From JAUYQR01 sp050632395 (GTDB lineage Bacteria; Pseudomonadota; Alphaproteobacteria; Rhodobacterales; Rhodobacteraceae), in contig NZ_CP192600.1 in NCBI RefSeq assembly GCF_050632395.1, positions 3,658,001 through 3,722,000 on the forward strand: a DNA stretch of 64,000 bases. Reading direction: 5' to 3'. Shown here one piece after another: positions 8,734-16,371 of this stretch. Below the pieces are notes generated by a model. That model was not told the origin of the DNA. It saw only the letters and a list, made by a program, of their open reading frames with translations, and ran no database searches. The translations under genes were made by a program, and so were the position numbers. Each line of letters starts with the position of its first letter. Positions within the stretch are counted from its first letter, which is position 1.

Positions 8734-9510
8734 TCAGACGATCCGCTCGACCATCATCTTCTTGATCTCGGCAATCGCCTTTGCCGGGTTCAGACCCTTG
8801 GGGCAGGTCTTGGCGCAGTTCATGATGGTGTGGCAGCGATACAGCTTGAAGGGGTCTTCAAGATCATCCAGCCGCTCGCCCGTCGCCTCGTCCCGGCTGT
8901 CGATGATCCAGCGGTAGGCGTGCAGCAGCGCCGCCGGCCCAAGGTAGCGGTCGCTGTTCCACCAGTAGCTCGGGCAAGCTGTCGAGCAGCAGGCGCACAT
9001 CACGCATTCATAAAGCCCGTCCAGCTTGGACCGGTCCTCGATCGACTGACGCCATTCCTTGGCGGGGCGGTTGGTCTTGGTTTCCAACCACGGCATGATG
9101 CTGGCATGTTGCCCGTAAAACAACGTCAGGTCGGGGATAAGGTCGCGGATCACCGGCATGTGCGGCAAGGGATAGATCCGCACGTCGCCCTTCACCTCGT
9201 CCAGCCCGTAGATGCAGGCCAGAGTGTTGATCCCGTCGATGTTCATCGCGCACGATCCGCAAATCCCCTCACGGCAAGACCGCCGGAAGGTCAGGGTCGG
9301 GTCGATCTCGGCCTTGATCTTGATCAGCGCATCCAGAACCATCGGGCCGCAGGTATCCATGTCGACGAAATAGGTGTCCACCCGCGGGTTCTGCCCGTCA
9401 TCCGGCGTCCAGCGGTAAACCTGAAACTTCCGCACGTTCTTGCCGTCCGGCTTGGGCCAGGTCTTTCCGGTGCGGATGGTCGAGTTTTTCGGCAGCGAGA
9501 ACTGAGCCAT
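8734..9510 (-). CDS. sdhB: succinate dehydrogenase iron-sulfur subunit
   Basis: Iron-sulfur subunit of complex II, passing electrons from the FAD of SdhA to ubiquinone; 258 residues, normal length. The three clusters are readable: [2Fe-2S] ligands in CREGICGSCAMNIDG plus a later Cys, [4Fe-4S] in CVMCACCSTACPSYWW, and [3Fe-4S] in CHTIMNCAKTCPKGLNP. It is the last gene of the sdh transcription unit and is separated from sdhA by four non-sdh genes. Its start is 11 bases after the stop of the GT61-type gene. Confidence 0.97.
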   Translation of the reverse strand: MAQFSLPKNSTIRTGKTWPKPDGKNVRKFQVYRWTPDDGQNPRVDTYFVDMDTCGPMVLDALIKIKAEIDPTLTFRRSCREGICGSCAMNIDGINTLACIYGLDEVKGDVRIYPLPHMPVIRDLIPDLTLFYGQHASIMPWLETKTNRPAKEWRQSIEDRSKLDGLYECVMCACCSTACPSYWWNSDRYLGPAALLHAYRWIIDSRDEATGERLDDLEDPFKLYRCHTIMNCAKTCPKGLNPAKAIAEIKKMMVERIV

Positions 9511-9521
9511 GTTTCAGCCTT

Positions 9522-10661
9522 TCATGCAGGTGCGCCAACAAGGCGCGTAAAGTCGGGTGTCAGGCCAAGACGGGCCAGAACGGCCTCGTTCACGGCGCGC
9601 TGGCCCGGTGTTGTGGGGTTTGCCGCCATCCATCCGGCCAGATCGGCCTCCGCGGCAGCGCGATATGCGGCGTCATCCCACAGCGGCGAGATGTCGATGC
9701 CAACTTCGGCCAAGGCCACGAACAGGGCGTCCCGGTCATACAGCGCCACTTCGCGGTCCACCCGGCTGGCGCGGGTTTCCGTCTCGGTGCCCAGCTTGCC
9801 CGCCACCGTCTCGTGATAGGCCAGATGCCGGCAGCGTGGCTTTAACTGCAGCCGCGCGGTGTTGCGATGGGGCCGGCGGCGCAGCACATGGATCTCCTGC
9901 CGCACGCGGCCCACAAGGGTGCGGCCATGCAGTGCCGAGCCTTCGGAAAAGATCAGCACGGATGCCCCGGCATAAAGCGCCAGTTGGTCGCGCAGCGACA
10001 CCCGGCCCGGGTCCAGTATCCGCACGCCCAGGCCTTCCAGCAGCGCCGCAAGATAGCCCTCGCCCGCATGGCCGCCACCGCCCGCCGGCACCAGCCCCGC
10101 GCGGGTGACAAAAACCAGCCGATGACGCTCGGGCACCAGCGCGTTGCGGCGCGCCCGGTCCTCCAGCAGATCAAGGTATTCCGTCGCGGTCGGAATCTGC
10201 CCAAGCATCTCGCCCTGCGCCGCGACGCGCAGCGTGCGGACAAGGCATGGATCGGTGACGATAACCACCCGGTCGCGGCGGAGCCCGTGCCAATCCAGCA
10301 CGTCCCAGACATAGCCGGGCAGGGTTTCCGCGCTGTCGTCGGGCGGCACGGTGAACAGATAGACGTCATCGGGCCGGTCGCTCAGCGATTGCGGCAGCCG
10401 GGTCAACTGCTCGGCCACCAGATGCCCGAAATGGCGGATCAGGTACCCGCCCCAGACCGCTGGCCGCGTTTCCACGGGGGTCTGGCCCTTTGGCCGTTTC
10501 GGCGCGGTGTCCTGCGCCAACCCGCCCCGACAATGCCGCGCGGCCACCTGCGTGTCGAAGTCCGGCCAAATCGGCCCGCCCGTCACAACCGTGCGCCGTG
10601 CCTTTGCCACCGGCACCACCGGCACGTCGCGGAACACTTGCATATCGGGCAGCGCGCTCAT
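9522..10661 (-). CDS. glycosyltransferase family 61-like protein
   Basis: A 379-residue protein with the layout of GT61/DUF563 glycosyltransferases: VWGGYLIRHFGHLVAEQLTR near the N-terminal third, a central Rossmann-like part (DRVVIVTDPCLV), LVFVTRAG, and the nucleotide-sugar loop ASVLIFSEGSALHGRT. The C-terminal 90 residues are helical and unlike standard GT61 members. The start at 10661 has GGAG five bases upstream and lies one base after the TAG of the preceding lipoprotein gene, so translation is probably coupled. It lies inside the sdh operon between sdhA and sdhB. The substrate is unknown; a role in lipopolysaccharide or capsule decoration is inference. Confidence 0.72.
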   Translation of the reverse strand: MSALPDMQVFRDVPVVPVAKARRTVVTGGPIWPDFDTQVAARHCRGGLAQDTAPKRPKGQTPVETRPAVWGGYLIRHFGHLVAEQLTRLPQSLSDRPDDVYLFTVPPDDSAETLPGYVWDVLDWHGLRRDRVVIVTDPCLVRTLRVAAQGEMLGQIPTATEYLDLLEDRARRNALVPERHRLVFVTRAGLVPAGGGGHAGEGYLAALLEGLGVRILDPGRVSLRDQLALYAGASVLIFSEGSALHGRTLVGRVRQEIHVLRRRPHRNTARLQLKPRCRHLAYHETVAGKLGTETETRASRVDREVALYDRDALFVALAEVGIDISPLWDDAAYRAAAEADLAGWMAANPTTPGQRAVNEAVLARLGLTPDFTRLVGAPA

Positions 10662-10662
10662 C

Positions 10663-10950
10663 CTAGCTCCGCCAATCCGGGCGGTCATATAGCGGCCGAC
10701 TGGGCAGTTCGCCCGACTTCGAGACCACGCAGGATTCGTAGACCGCCGAAGGGTCGCGCCTCATCAGGTAATCCGACGTCACCGTCAGTTCCGCTTCCGC
10801 CGCCGTGCGCCCGCCCGAACCCACACCGAACGCCACCTCTCCGCGCGGCTGCTGCGCCAGACGCGCGCGTTCAAAGCACTGCCGCTCGGCCTCTTGCAGC
10901 GTCACCGGGCCACAACCCGCCAGAACCAGAAGGATGCCAAACCGTTTCAT
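10663..10950 (-). CDS. small lipoprotein, sdhA-sdhB interval (third)
   Basis: A 95-residue exported protein. The start at 10950 gives a short lipoprotein signal MKRFGILLVLAGC with the lipidated Cys at residue 13. The mature part begins GPVTLQEAERQCFERARLAQ and contains two further Cys residues that could form a disulfide. It includes a Gly-rich stretch (FGVGSGGRTAAEAEL) and SAVYESCV. No family is recognised with confidence. The much longer upstream in-frame ORF is a shadow of neighbouring genes. It begins four bases after the preceding lipoprotein and ends one base before the glycosyltransferase start. Confidence 0.68.
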   Translation of the reverse strand: MKRFGILLVLAGCGPVTLQEAERQCFERARLAQQPRGEVAFGVGSGGRTAAEAELTVTSDYLMRRDPSAVYESCVVSKSGELPSRPLYDRPDWRS

Positions 10951-10954
10951 GCAA

Positions 10955-11266
10955 TCACCGGATCGGAGGCACGCCATTGGCGGAGTAACAGGCTTGCGCC
11001 GAAGGGCGCAAAGCAATCTCGCGGATCGTGGCCATGGTCGAGGTTCCAGCCTCCACCCCCACGTCGCGCGCCAGAAGACGCACCTCGTCCGGGCTGGCCG
11101 CGTCAAGTATGCAGTTCGTCGCCAACTGCGCCGGGCCTGCCGGCATATCAAGATTCACCACCGGCAACACGACTTGTTCGGCCACTTGCCTCATCGTCTT
11201 GTCGGCAAAAACCTGCGGGTCGCAGGCGGCCAGGGGAAGCACAGCAAGCAAGATTGCCCAGCGCAT
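10955..11266 (-). CDS. small lipoprotein, sdhA-sdhB interval (second)
   Basis: A 103-residue predicted lipoprotein with signal MRWAILLAVLPLAAC and lipidated Cys at residue 15. The mature part reads DPQVFADKTMRQVAEQVVLP and has two more Cys (NCILD, ACYSA) that may pair. A strong ribosome site, AAGGAGGA, sits upstream of the ATG. It is 10 bases from the preceding lipoprotein gene and four from the next. Related short proteins are, as far as I recall, found between sdhA and sdhB in other Rhodobacteraceae, but no function is known. Confidence 0.72.
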   Translation of the reverse strand: MRWAILLAVLPLAACDPQVFADKTMRQVAEQVVLPVVNLDMPAGPAQLATNCILDAASPDEVRLLARDVGVEAGTSTMATIREIALRPSAQACYSANGVPPIR

Positions 11267-11276
11267 CAGTTCCTCC

Positions 11277-11696
11277 TTACGGTTTCAGGCAGCCGTATCC
11301 GGCCCCACCCATCAGCACGTTGCAATAGCGCCCGCCAGTGCTACCCGTGCGGACAGGTGTCGAAGCCGCCGTTGCCGCGGGTGGCGATCCGTAGATGTAG
11401 GTTTCGGTGGTGCCCGTCGCCGTCACCTTGCGCGTGGTTGATTGCGGCACGCCTCCCACCGGTTGCAGCGTCGTACTTTGGCCACCCGCGCAGGCATTTA
11501 TCGCAGCAAGCTCTTCGGGAGTCGACGAAATGCGGCCCGTTGCACCAGCGGCCCGGGCAGCGGCTGCACGCGCCGTAAAGCCGGACTCGGCGGTGCAGCG
11601 CACGATCACATCGGGGTCATTGACCGACGCCGGCGCGCTCGACTGGCAGCCCATCAGGACCGGCAAAAGGCATATCAGAAACAGGGCTGAACGCAT
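11277..11696 (-). CDS. small lipoprotein, sdhA-sdhB interval (first)
   Basis: A 139-residue predicted lipoprotein: signal MRSALFLICLLPVLMGC with the lipobox Cys, then a low-complexity Ala/Ser-rich start (QSSAPASVNDPDV). Residues TAESGFTARAAAARAAGATG and a Thr/Ser-rich linker lead to a Gly-rich tail (TGGRYCNVLMGGAGYGCLKP) with paired Cys. The ATG at 11696 overlaps the sdhA stop by one base (TGATG), which implies translational coupling to sdhA. Function is unknown; the location suggests an envelope role expressed with complex II. Confidence 0.7.
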   Translation of the reverse strand: MRSALFLICLLPVLMGCQSSAPASVNDPDVIVRCTAESGFTARAAAARAAGATGRISSTPEELAAINACAGGQSTTLQPVGGVPQSTTRKVTATGTTETYIYGSPPAATAASTPVRTGSTGGRYCNVLMGGAGYGCLKP

Positions 11697-13498
11697 CAAT
11701 ACACCCTCGCTTTCGGCGCGATCTTCTTCAGGTCGATCCCGCCCTGATCCTGCGTCGTCAGCGGTTCCAGATGCACGGGCCTTGTCGACAGCGTCACCTT
11801 TGCGCCGTCCACCACCGCCAGCGAATGCACCCGCCAGTTCACGTCATCACGGGTCGGATGGTCTTCCTGCGCATGGGCGCCCCGGCTTTCCTTGCGCGCC
11901 TCGGCGGCCACGATGGTGGCCAGCGCGTTCGGCATGAGGTTGGTAAGTTCCAGCGTTTCCATCAGGTCGCTGTTCCACACCATGCTGCGGTCCGTCACCT
12001 TCAGGTCGCCCACCCGCCCGGCAATTGCGGTCATCTTGGCCACACCCTCGGCCAGGGTCTTGTCGGTGCGGAACACCGCCGCATCGGCCTGCATGGTCTT
12101 TTGCATGTCAAGCCGTAGCTCCGCCGTCGGCACCGCGCCATTGGCATGGCGCAGCCCGTCGAACCGCGACAGCGCGCGATCGACCTCGGCCTTGTTCACC
12201 GGGGCGACAGCAGCCTTGCAGTCAACCACTTCGCCCGCGCGGATTGCCGCCGCACGCCCAAAGACCACCAGGTCGATAAGGCTGTTCGACCCCAACCGGT
12301 TGGCCCCATGCACCGACGCGCAGCCCGCTTCGCCCACTGCCATCAGGCCGGGGAAGATGTTGTCGGGGTTGCCCGGCACCGGGTTCAGCACCTCGCCCCA
12401 ATAGTTCGTCGGAATGCCGCCCATGTTGTAATGCACCGTCGGCAGCACCGGGATCGGCTCCTTCAACAGATCAACCCCCGCAAAGATCCGCGCCGACTCG
12501 GTGATCCCCGGCAGCCGCAGCTCCAGCGTCTCTTTCGGCAGGTGGTTCAGGTTCAGGTGGATATGGTCCTTGTTCGGCCCCACCCCGCGCCCTTCGCGGA
12601 TCTCGATGGTCATGCAGCGGGAAACCACATCGCGCGACGCCAGATCCTTGTAGGTGGGCGCGTAGCGTTCCATGAACCGCTCGCCCTCGCTGTTAGTCAG
12701 ATAGCCGCCTTCGCCCCGTGCGCCTTCGGTGATCAGACAACCCGAGCCGTAGATGCCGGTTGGATGGAACTGCACGAACTCCATGTCCTGAAGCGGCAGA
12801 CCCGCCCGCGCCACCATGCCGCCGCCATCGCCGGTGCAGGTATGGGCCGAGGTCGCGCTGAAATAGGCCCGACCGTAGCCACCGGTCGCCAGCACCACCA
12901 TCTTCGCATTGAAGACATGCATGGTGCCGTCATCCAGCTTCCACGCCACCACACCGGTGCAGCGCCCATCTGTGATCACAAGATCCAGCGCGAAGTATTC
13001 GATGTAGAATTCCGCGTTGTTCTTCAGGCTTTGCCCATACAGCGTGTGCAGGATGGCGTGTCCAGTCCGGTCGGCGGCGGCACAGGTTCGCTGCACCGGC
13101 GGGCCTTCGCCATACTCGGTCGTATGGCCACCGAAGGGACGCTGGTAGATCTTGCCCTCTTCGGTGCGGCTGAACGGCACGCCGTAATGCTCCAGCTCAT
13201 AAACCGCCTTCGGCGCCTCGCGCGCAAGGTATTCCATCGCGTCCGTATCGCCCAGCCAGTCCGACCCTTTGACGGTGTCGTACATGTGCCATTGCCACGA
13301 GTCCGGCCCCATGTTGCCAAGGCTTGCGGCGATCCCGCCCTGCGCGGCCACGGTGTGGCTCCGCGTCGGGAACACCTTGGTCACGCAGGCCGTGCGCAAG
13401 CCCTGTTCGGCCATCCCCAGCGTGGCACGCAAACCGGCACCCCCGGCCCCCACCACAACCACGTCATAGTCATGCACTTCATACGGATAGGCAGTCAT
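11696..13498 (-). CDS. sdhA: succinate dehydrogenase flavoprotein subunit
   Basis: FAD subunit of complex II, oxidising succinate to fumarate in the TCA cycle at the inner membrane. 600 residues, the normal length. Seen: Rossmann motif DVVVVGAGGAGLRAT, the FAD-linked His in PTRSHTVAAQGG, the active-site Arg region GARGEGGYLTN, and HGANRLGSNSL near the C-terminal FAD site. Two ATGs are adjacent; the second (13498) has a better distance to AAGGA. The stop overlaps the first lipoprotein start. Confidence 0.97.
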   Translation of the reverse strand: MTAYPYEVHDYDVVVVGAGGAGLRATLGMAEQGLRTACVTKVFPTRSHTVAAQGGIAASLGNMGPDSWQWHMYDTVKGSDWLGDTDAMEYLAREAPKAVYELEHYGVPFSRTEEGKIYQRPFGGHTTEYGEGPPVQRTCAAADRTGHAILHTLYGQSLKNNAEFYIEYFALDLVITDGRCTGVVAWKLDDGTMHVFNAKMVVLATGGYGRAYFSATSAHTCTGDGGGMVARAGLPLQDMEFVQFHPTGIYGSGCLITEGARGEGGYLTNSEGERFMERYAPTYKDLASRDVVSRCMTIEIREGRGVGPNKDHIHLNLNHLPKETLELRLPGITESARIFAGVDLLKEPIPVLPTVHYNMGGIPTNYWGEVLNPVPGNPDNIFPGLMAVGEAGCASVHGANRLGSNSLIDLVVFGRAAAIRAGEVVDCKAAVAPVNKAEVDRALSRFDGLRHANGAVPTAELRLDMQKTMQADAAVFRTDKTLAEGVAKMTAIAGRVGDLKVTDRSMVWNSDLMETLELTNLMPNALATIVAAEARKESRGAHAQEDHPTRDDVNWRVHSLAVVDGAKVTLSTRPVHLEPLTTQDQGGIDLKKIAPKARVY

Positions 13499-13508
13499 CA
13501 TTTGTCCT

Positions 13509-13880
13509 TCACAGCGCCATGCGCGCCAGCGCGAAAAGCCCGGTCGCAGCCACGACCCAGGCCAGCAATGTCACGCCGATCACCAGCGCCTTGCGCGTCG
13601 TGCCGCGCGTGTAATCCTCGATCATCACCGTGGCGCCCATTGCGAAATGCCGCATCCCGACCACCAGCAGCAGCGCCGTGACGATCGCGGGAAACGGGCT
13701 GCCAAAGGTCGCCACCACCACATCATGCGGCTGACCAAGCGCCTTGCCGAAGATGTAAAGCCACACCGGCACCAAGAACGTCAGCCCGACCGAAGAGATC
13801 GTCATCGCCCAGTGATGCTCGGTCCCCGAATGGGCAGAGCCGAAGCCTTCGGCCCGTTTGCGTAAGGTCAGATAGCGCAT
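13509..13880 (-). CDS. sdhD: succinate dehydrogenase membrane anchor subunit
   Basis: Membrane anchor of complex II that helps bind haem b and ubiquinone; 123 residues with three hydrophobic segments. The family signature MRHFAMGATVMIEDYTRG is in the second half. The start at 13880 (MRYLTLRKRAEGFGSAHSGT) is preferred because GAGG lies seven bases upstream. An alternative ATG at 13892 overlaps the sdhC stop as ATGA but has no ribosome site. It sits between sdhC and sdhA, with 10 bases to the sdhA start. Confidence 0.93.
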   Translation of the reverse strand: MRYLTLRKRAEGFGSAHSGTEHHWAMTISSVGLTFLVPVWLYIFGKALGQPHDVVVATFGSPFPAIVTALLLVVGMRHFAMGATVMIEDYTRGTTRKALVIGVTLLAWVVAATGLFALARMAL

Positions 13881-13888
13881 GGGCTGCC

Positions 13889-14281
13889 TCATTGAACCAG
13901 AAGGATGGTGATTGCGGTCAGCACGACCGACCCGATCAGACAGGCCCAGCCCAGCTTTTCCGCCGTCTCGATGTGCAGGCCACGCCCGCTGTCCCAGTAA
14001 AGGTGCCGCAAGCCAGCCAGCAGGTGATACCACACCGCCAGCGCCGACCCCGCGAACACCAGATCGCCGAACCAGCTTGTCGCCACAGCATCGGCCACCG
14101 CGAAATACTCTGCACTCGTCGCCGCAGCCAGCAGCCACCACACCGCCAGCACCACGCCCACGATCAGGGCATTACCCGTGATCCGCGTCAGGATCGAAGT
14201 GATCGAGGTCAGTTGCGGCCGGTAATACGGCCCGATCATGAAGGGCGAGATCGGTCGCTCCACCCGTTTCGGTTCAGCCAT
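13889..14281 (-). CDS. sdhC: succinate dehydrogenase cytochrome b556 subunit
   Basis: Large membrane anchor and haem-binding subunit of complex II, 130 residues, three membrane segments. The haem-ligand segment WYHLLAGLRHLYWDSG matches the SdhC signature, and the N-terminal RPISPFMIGPYYRPQLTSIT is also typical. The ATG at 14281 has AAAGGA eight bases upstream; a GTG just before it is less likely. It is the first gene of the sdh unit. The 179-base gap to mch carries two phased TGTGATCACA-like palindromes. Confidence 0.94.
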   Translation of the reverse strand: MAEPKRVERPISPFMIGPYYRPQLTSITSILTRITGNALIVGVVLAVWWLLAAATSAEYFAVADAVATSWFGDLVFAGSALAVWYHLLAGLRHLYWDSGRGLHIETAEKLGWACLIGSVVLTAITILLVQ

Positions 14282-14427
14282 CACGGTGTTCCTTTCTCGC
14301 CTCGGCGCGCCTTGGTCACAGCGCCTTCAGATCACAGGCCTCTGAATATAGCGTTTTTTTCCCAAGTCACGCGCACAGACGCCGCAGAGCGGCAAAGTTT
14401 GCGCTACCGCAGCAAGTTTTTCACGTT

Positions 14428-14458
14428 TGTGATCACGATTTTTTTCAGCGTGATCACA
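14428..14458. promoter_or_regulatory. two phased TGTGATCACA-type palindromes upstream of sdhC
   Basis: Near-perfect palindromes TGTGATCACG (14428-14437) and CGTGATCACA (14449-14458) are exactly 21 bp apart, two helical turns. They lie just beyond the mch stop codon, about 150-180 bases upstream of the sdhC ATG, with T-rich DNA between them. The same element occurs three times, also at 21-bp spacing, upstream of sucC (20906-20957). This indicates a shared DNA-binding regulator of TCA-cycle genes; its identity is not known from the sequence. Confidence 0.7.
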
Positions 14459-14460
14459 AA

Positions 14461-15489
14461 TCACATCGGCAGTAGTGCCCAATAATCCAGATCAAGCAGT
14501 ACCTCGGGCAGATACTTCCCGTCGGCCCCTTGCAACGTCCCCGCCGCGCCCTTCGTGGCCACCAGCCGCAACCGCAGCGCGCCAACCCCCGGCGCCGAGG
14601 TCTCCGCCCGGTCCAGAACCTCCGACCACGCCCGGACCGTATCGCCCGCAAAACACGGATTGGCATGGGCACCGGCGTTCAACGCCACGATCATCTGCGC
14701 GTTTGCCAGCCCGTTGAAACTCAAGGCCCGCGCCAGACTGATCACATGCCCGCCATAGATCAGCCGCCGCCCGTCCTCGCGCTGGCTCACGTCGAAATGC
14801 ACCTTCGACGTGTTCTGCCAAGCCCGCGTCGCCAGCATGTGCTCGGCCTCCTCGACCGTCACCCCGTCGACATGGTCGATCACCTCGCCCACCGCATAAT
14901 CGCCCCAACGGTGCCGCTCGCCCGCCAGCGCAAAATCATATCGCGTGAAATCAAGGCCTGCGGGCACCAACAGATCGGCCGCTGCCACCGAAGCCGCCAG
15001 GTCCGGCACCGTCACCGGCACCACAACCTCCCGCCGCCGCTTGCGGACCATCACCCAGCGCACATACTCCAGCACCGCCTCGTCGCGCTGGTTCAACCCG
15101 ACGGTTCGCACCCAGACCACGCCCGTCGCCCCGCTCGACGTCTCCTTCAGCCCGATCACGGTGGACTGAGAGCGCAGCGTATCGCCCGGCCAGACCGGCC
15201 GCAGCCAGCGCCCCTCGGCATAGCCAAGGTTCGCCACCGCGTTCAGTGAAACATCCGGAACGGTCTTGCCAAAGACCACGTGGAACGCCAGCAGATCATC
15301 CAGCGGCGAGGCCGCCAGACCCGCCGCCCGCGCAAATTCGTCCGACGAATAGACCGCATGCCGCGCCGGGTAGAGCGCATGATAAAGCGCCCGCTCGCCC
15401 GCCCCCACCGTGCGCGGCACGGCATGGACGATCACCTCGCCCAAGCGGTAATCCTCGAAGAACCGCCCCGGATTGGTCTTGGTCGCCAC
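14461..15489 (-). CDS. mch: mesaconyl-CoA hydratase (beta-methylmalyl-CoA dehydratase)
   Basis: Hydrates mesaconyl-C1-CoA to beta-methylmalyl-CoA in the ethylmalonyl-CoA pathway. 342 residues with two MaoC-like hotdog domains. Visible segments: GRFFEDYRLGEVIVHAVPRT, YSSDEFARAAGL, WPGDTLRSQSTVIG and, in the second half, YGGHVISLARALSFNGLANA with the MaoC His. Similarity to Rhodobacter Mch and the neighbouring mcl2-like gene support the assignment. The start codon is GTG at 15489, directly after the TAG of the DUF1737 gene, so the two are translationally linked. Confidence 0.9.
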   Translation of the reverse strand: MATKTNPGRFFEDYRLGEVIVHAVPRTVGAGERALYHALYPARHAVYSSDEFARAAGLAASPLDDLLAFHVVFGKTVPDVSLNAVANLGYAEGRWLRPVWPGDTLRSQSTVIGLKETSSGATGVVWVRTVGLNQRDEAVLEYVRWVMVRKRRREVVVPVTVPDLAASVAAADLLVPAGLDFTRYDFALAGERHRWGDYAVGEVIDHVDGVTVEEAEHMLATRAWQNTSKVHFDVSQREDGRRLIYGGHVISLARALSFNGLANAQMIVALNAGAHANPCFAGDTVRAWSEVLDRAETSAPGVGALRLRLVATKGAAGTLQGADGKYLPEVLLDLDYWALLPM

Positions 15490-15693
15490 CTAAAGCTCCC
15501 CCAGCTTCACGTCCGGCGCATATTCGCCCTCGACCTCCTTCACCACAGCCTGGCCACAGCGCATCACGCCATTGCCGGCATCGAAGGCATAGGTCGGCCC
15601 GCCGTGCAGCGCCCACCCCTTGTTCAGCGCCGCCGTCACCTTGTGGCAAAAGGCCGACGTGTCATCCTCGCTCAGAAACCGATACAGCTTCAT
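15490..15693 (-). CDS. DUF1737 domain protein
   Basis: A 67-residue cytosolic protein opening MKLYRFLSEDDTSAF, followed by CHKVTAALNKGWALHGGPTY, the typical DUF1737 sequence in which a short strand-helix unit ends in GWxLxGxPT. The rest is short and acidic. The ATG at 15693 has a purine-rich GGAGGGAGGG upstream. The TAG stop abuts the mch GTG start. It has no known function but is a frequent neighbour of mch in Rhodobacteraceae, as far as I recall. Confidence 0.8.
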   Translation of the reverse strand: MKLYRFLSEDDTSAFCHKVTAALNKGWALHGGPTYAFDAGNGVMRCGQAVVKEVEGEYAPDVKLGEL

Positions 15694-15724
15694 TACCCCC
15701 TCCCTCCAATCTGACTGAAACGTG

Positions 15725-15782
15725 CTTCCTCTTTGCATAAATATGCCGCGTGGGGCTCCGGGGGGTGTGACTCCCCCGGTCC
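15725..15782. repeat. Rhodobacteraceae-type intergenic repeat with hairpin (copy 1)
   Basis: The segment starting CTTCCTCTTTGCATAAATAT and running into a GC-rich hairpin (GGGGGGTGTGACTCCCCC) is closely matched at 18862-18924. It lies in the gap between nnrU and the DUF1737 gene. It could act as a terminator or attenuator on the minus strand. Confidence 0.6.
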
Positions 15783-15786
15783 ACCC

Positions 15787-16332
15787 TCAGCCCCAAGGCG
15801 GCACGCCCAGCCAGTTGTGGATCAGCATCACGATCACCACTACGACGATCGTGCCGACCACCGCCATGACCTCTTTCTTCGCCGGCGCAGGCGCGGGCCG
15901 CACCCAGGCAGGCTCCGACCGGTTGATCACGATCACGGCGACCACGGCCCAGGCCAGCAGCCCGCCAAACAGGATGATCGACGCCAGATCGCCGTTCACC
16001 AACAGATGCGCCACCGCCCAGGTCTTCACCGCCGTCAGTTGCGGATGCCGGATCACGCGGGTAATCGCGGTCTTCATGCCGCTCGCCGCGTAAAGATAAA
16101 GCGCCAGCAGCATCAGCAGGTTGTTCACATGGACCAGAAAGCCGGGCGGCTCCCAGACCGGCACGAACTCTGCCGCGCGGTAGCCAAGCACCATCAGCAC
16201 CACCGAGGCCAGAACCAGCACGGTGACCAGCCCCTTGCCCTTGTCGCCCATGCCCGCCCGCCGCGCCGGGGCCAGCCGCTTGAACAGATGCGCCCCCCAC
16301 CACAAGGCTACGCCAAGTATCAGCACCGTCAT
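15787..16332 (-). CDS. nnrU: NnrU family membrane protein
   Basis: Integral membrane protein of 181 residues with about five or six hydrophobic segments (TVLILGVALWWGAHLF, LVTVLVLASVVLMVLG, LLMLLALYLYAAS, VAHLLVNGDLASIILFGGLL and the C-terminal helix). The internal HPQLTAVKTWAVAHLLVNGD segment is the NnrU signature. In denitrifying Rhodobacter, NnrU is linked to nitric oxide reduction, but many family members lack that context; no nor or nir gene is nearby. It lies between the mcl2-like and DUF1737 genes on the same strand. Confidence 0.82.
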   Translation of the reverse strand: MTVLILGVALWWGAHLFKRLAPARRAGMGDKGKGLVTVLVLASVVLMVLGYRAAEFVPVWEPPGFLVHVNNLLMLLALYLYAASGMKTAITRVIRHPQLTAVKTWAVAHLLVNGDLASIILFGGLLAWAVVAVIVINRSEPAWVRPAPAPAKKEVMAVVGTIVVVVIVMLIHNWLGVPPWG

Positions 16333-16371
16333 CCCCGAAACTCCCGTTAGGACCGCGCCGCCACCCTGCCG

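Noticed and set aside
12146..13681. 511-residue plus-strand ORF opposite sdhA
   Set aside because: His/Arg/Pro-rich antisense of sdhA; SdhA motifs are on the minus strand.
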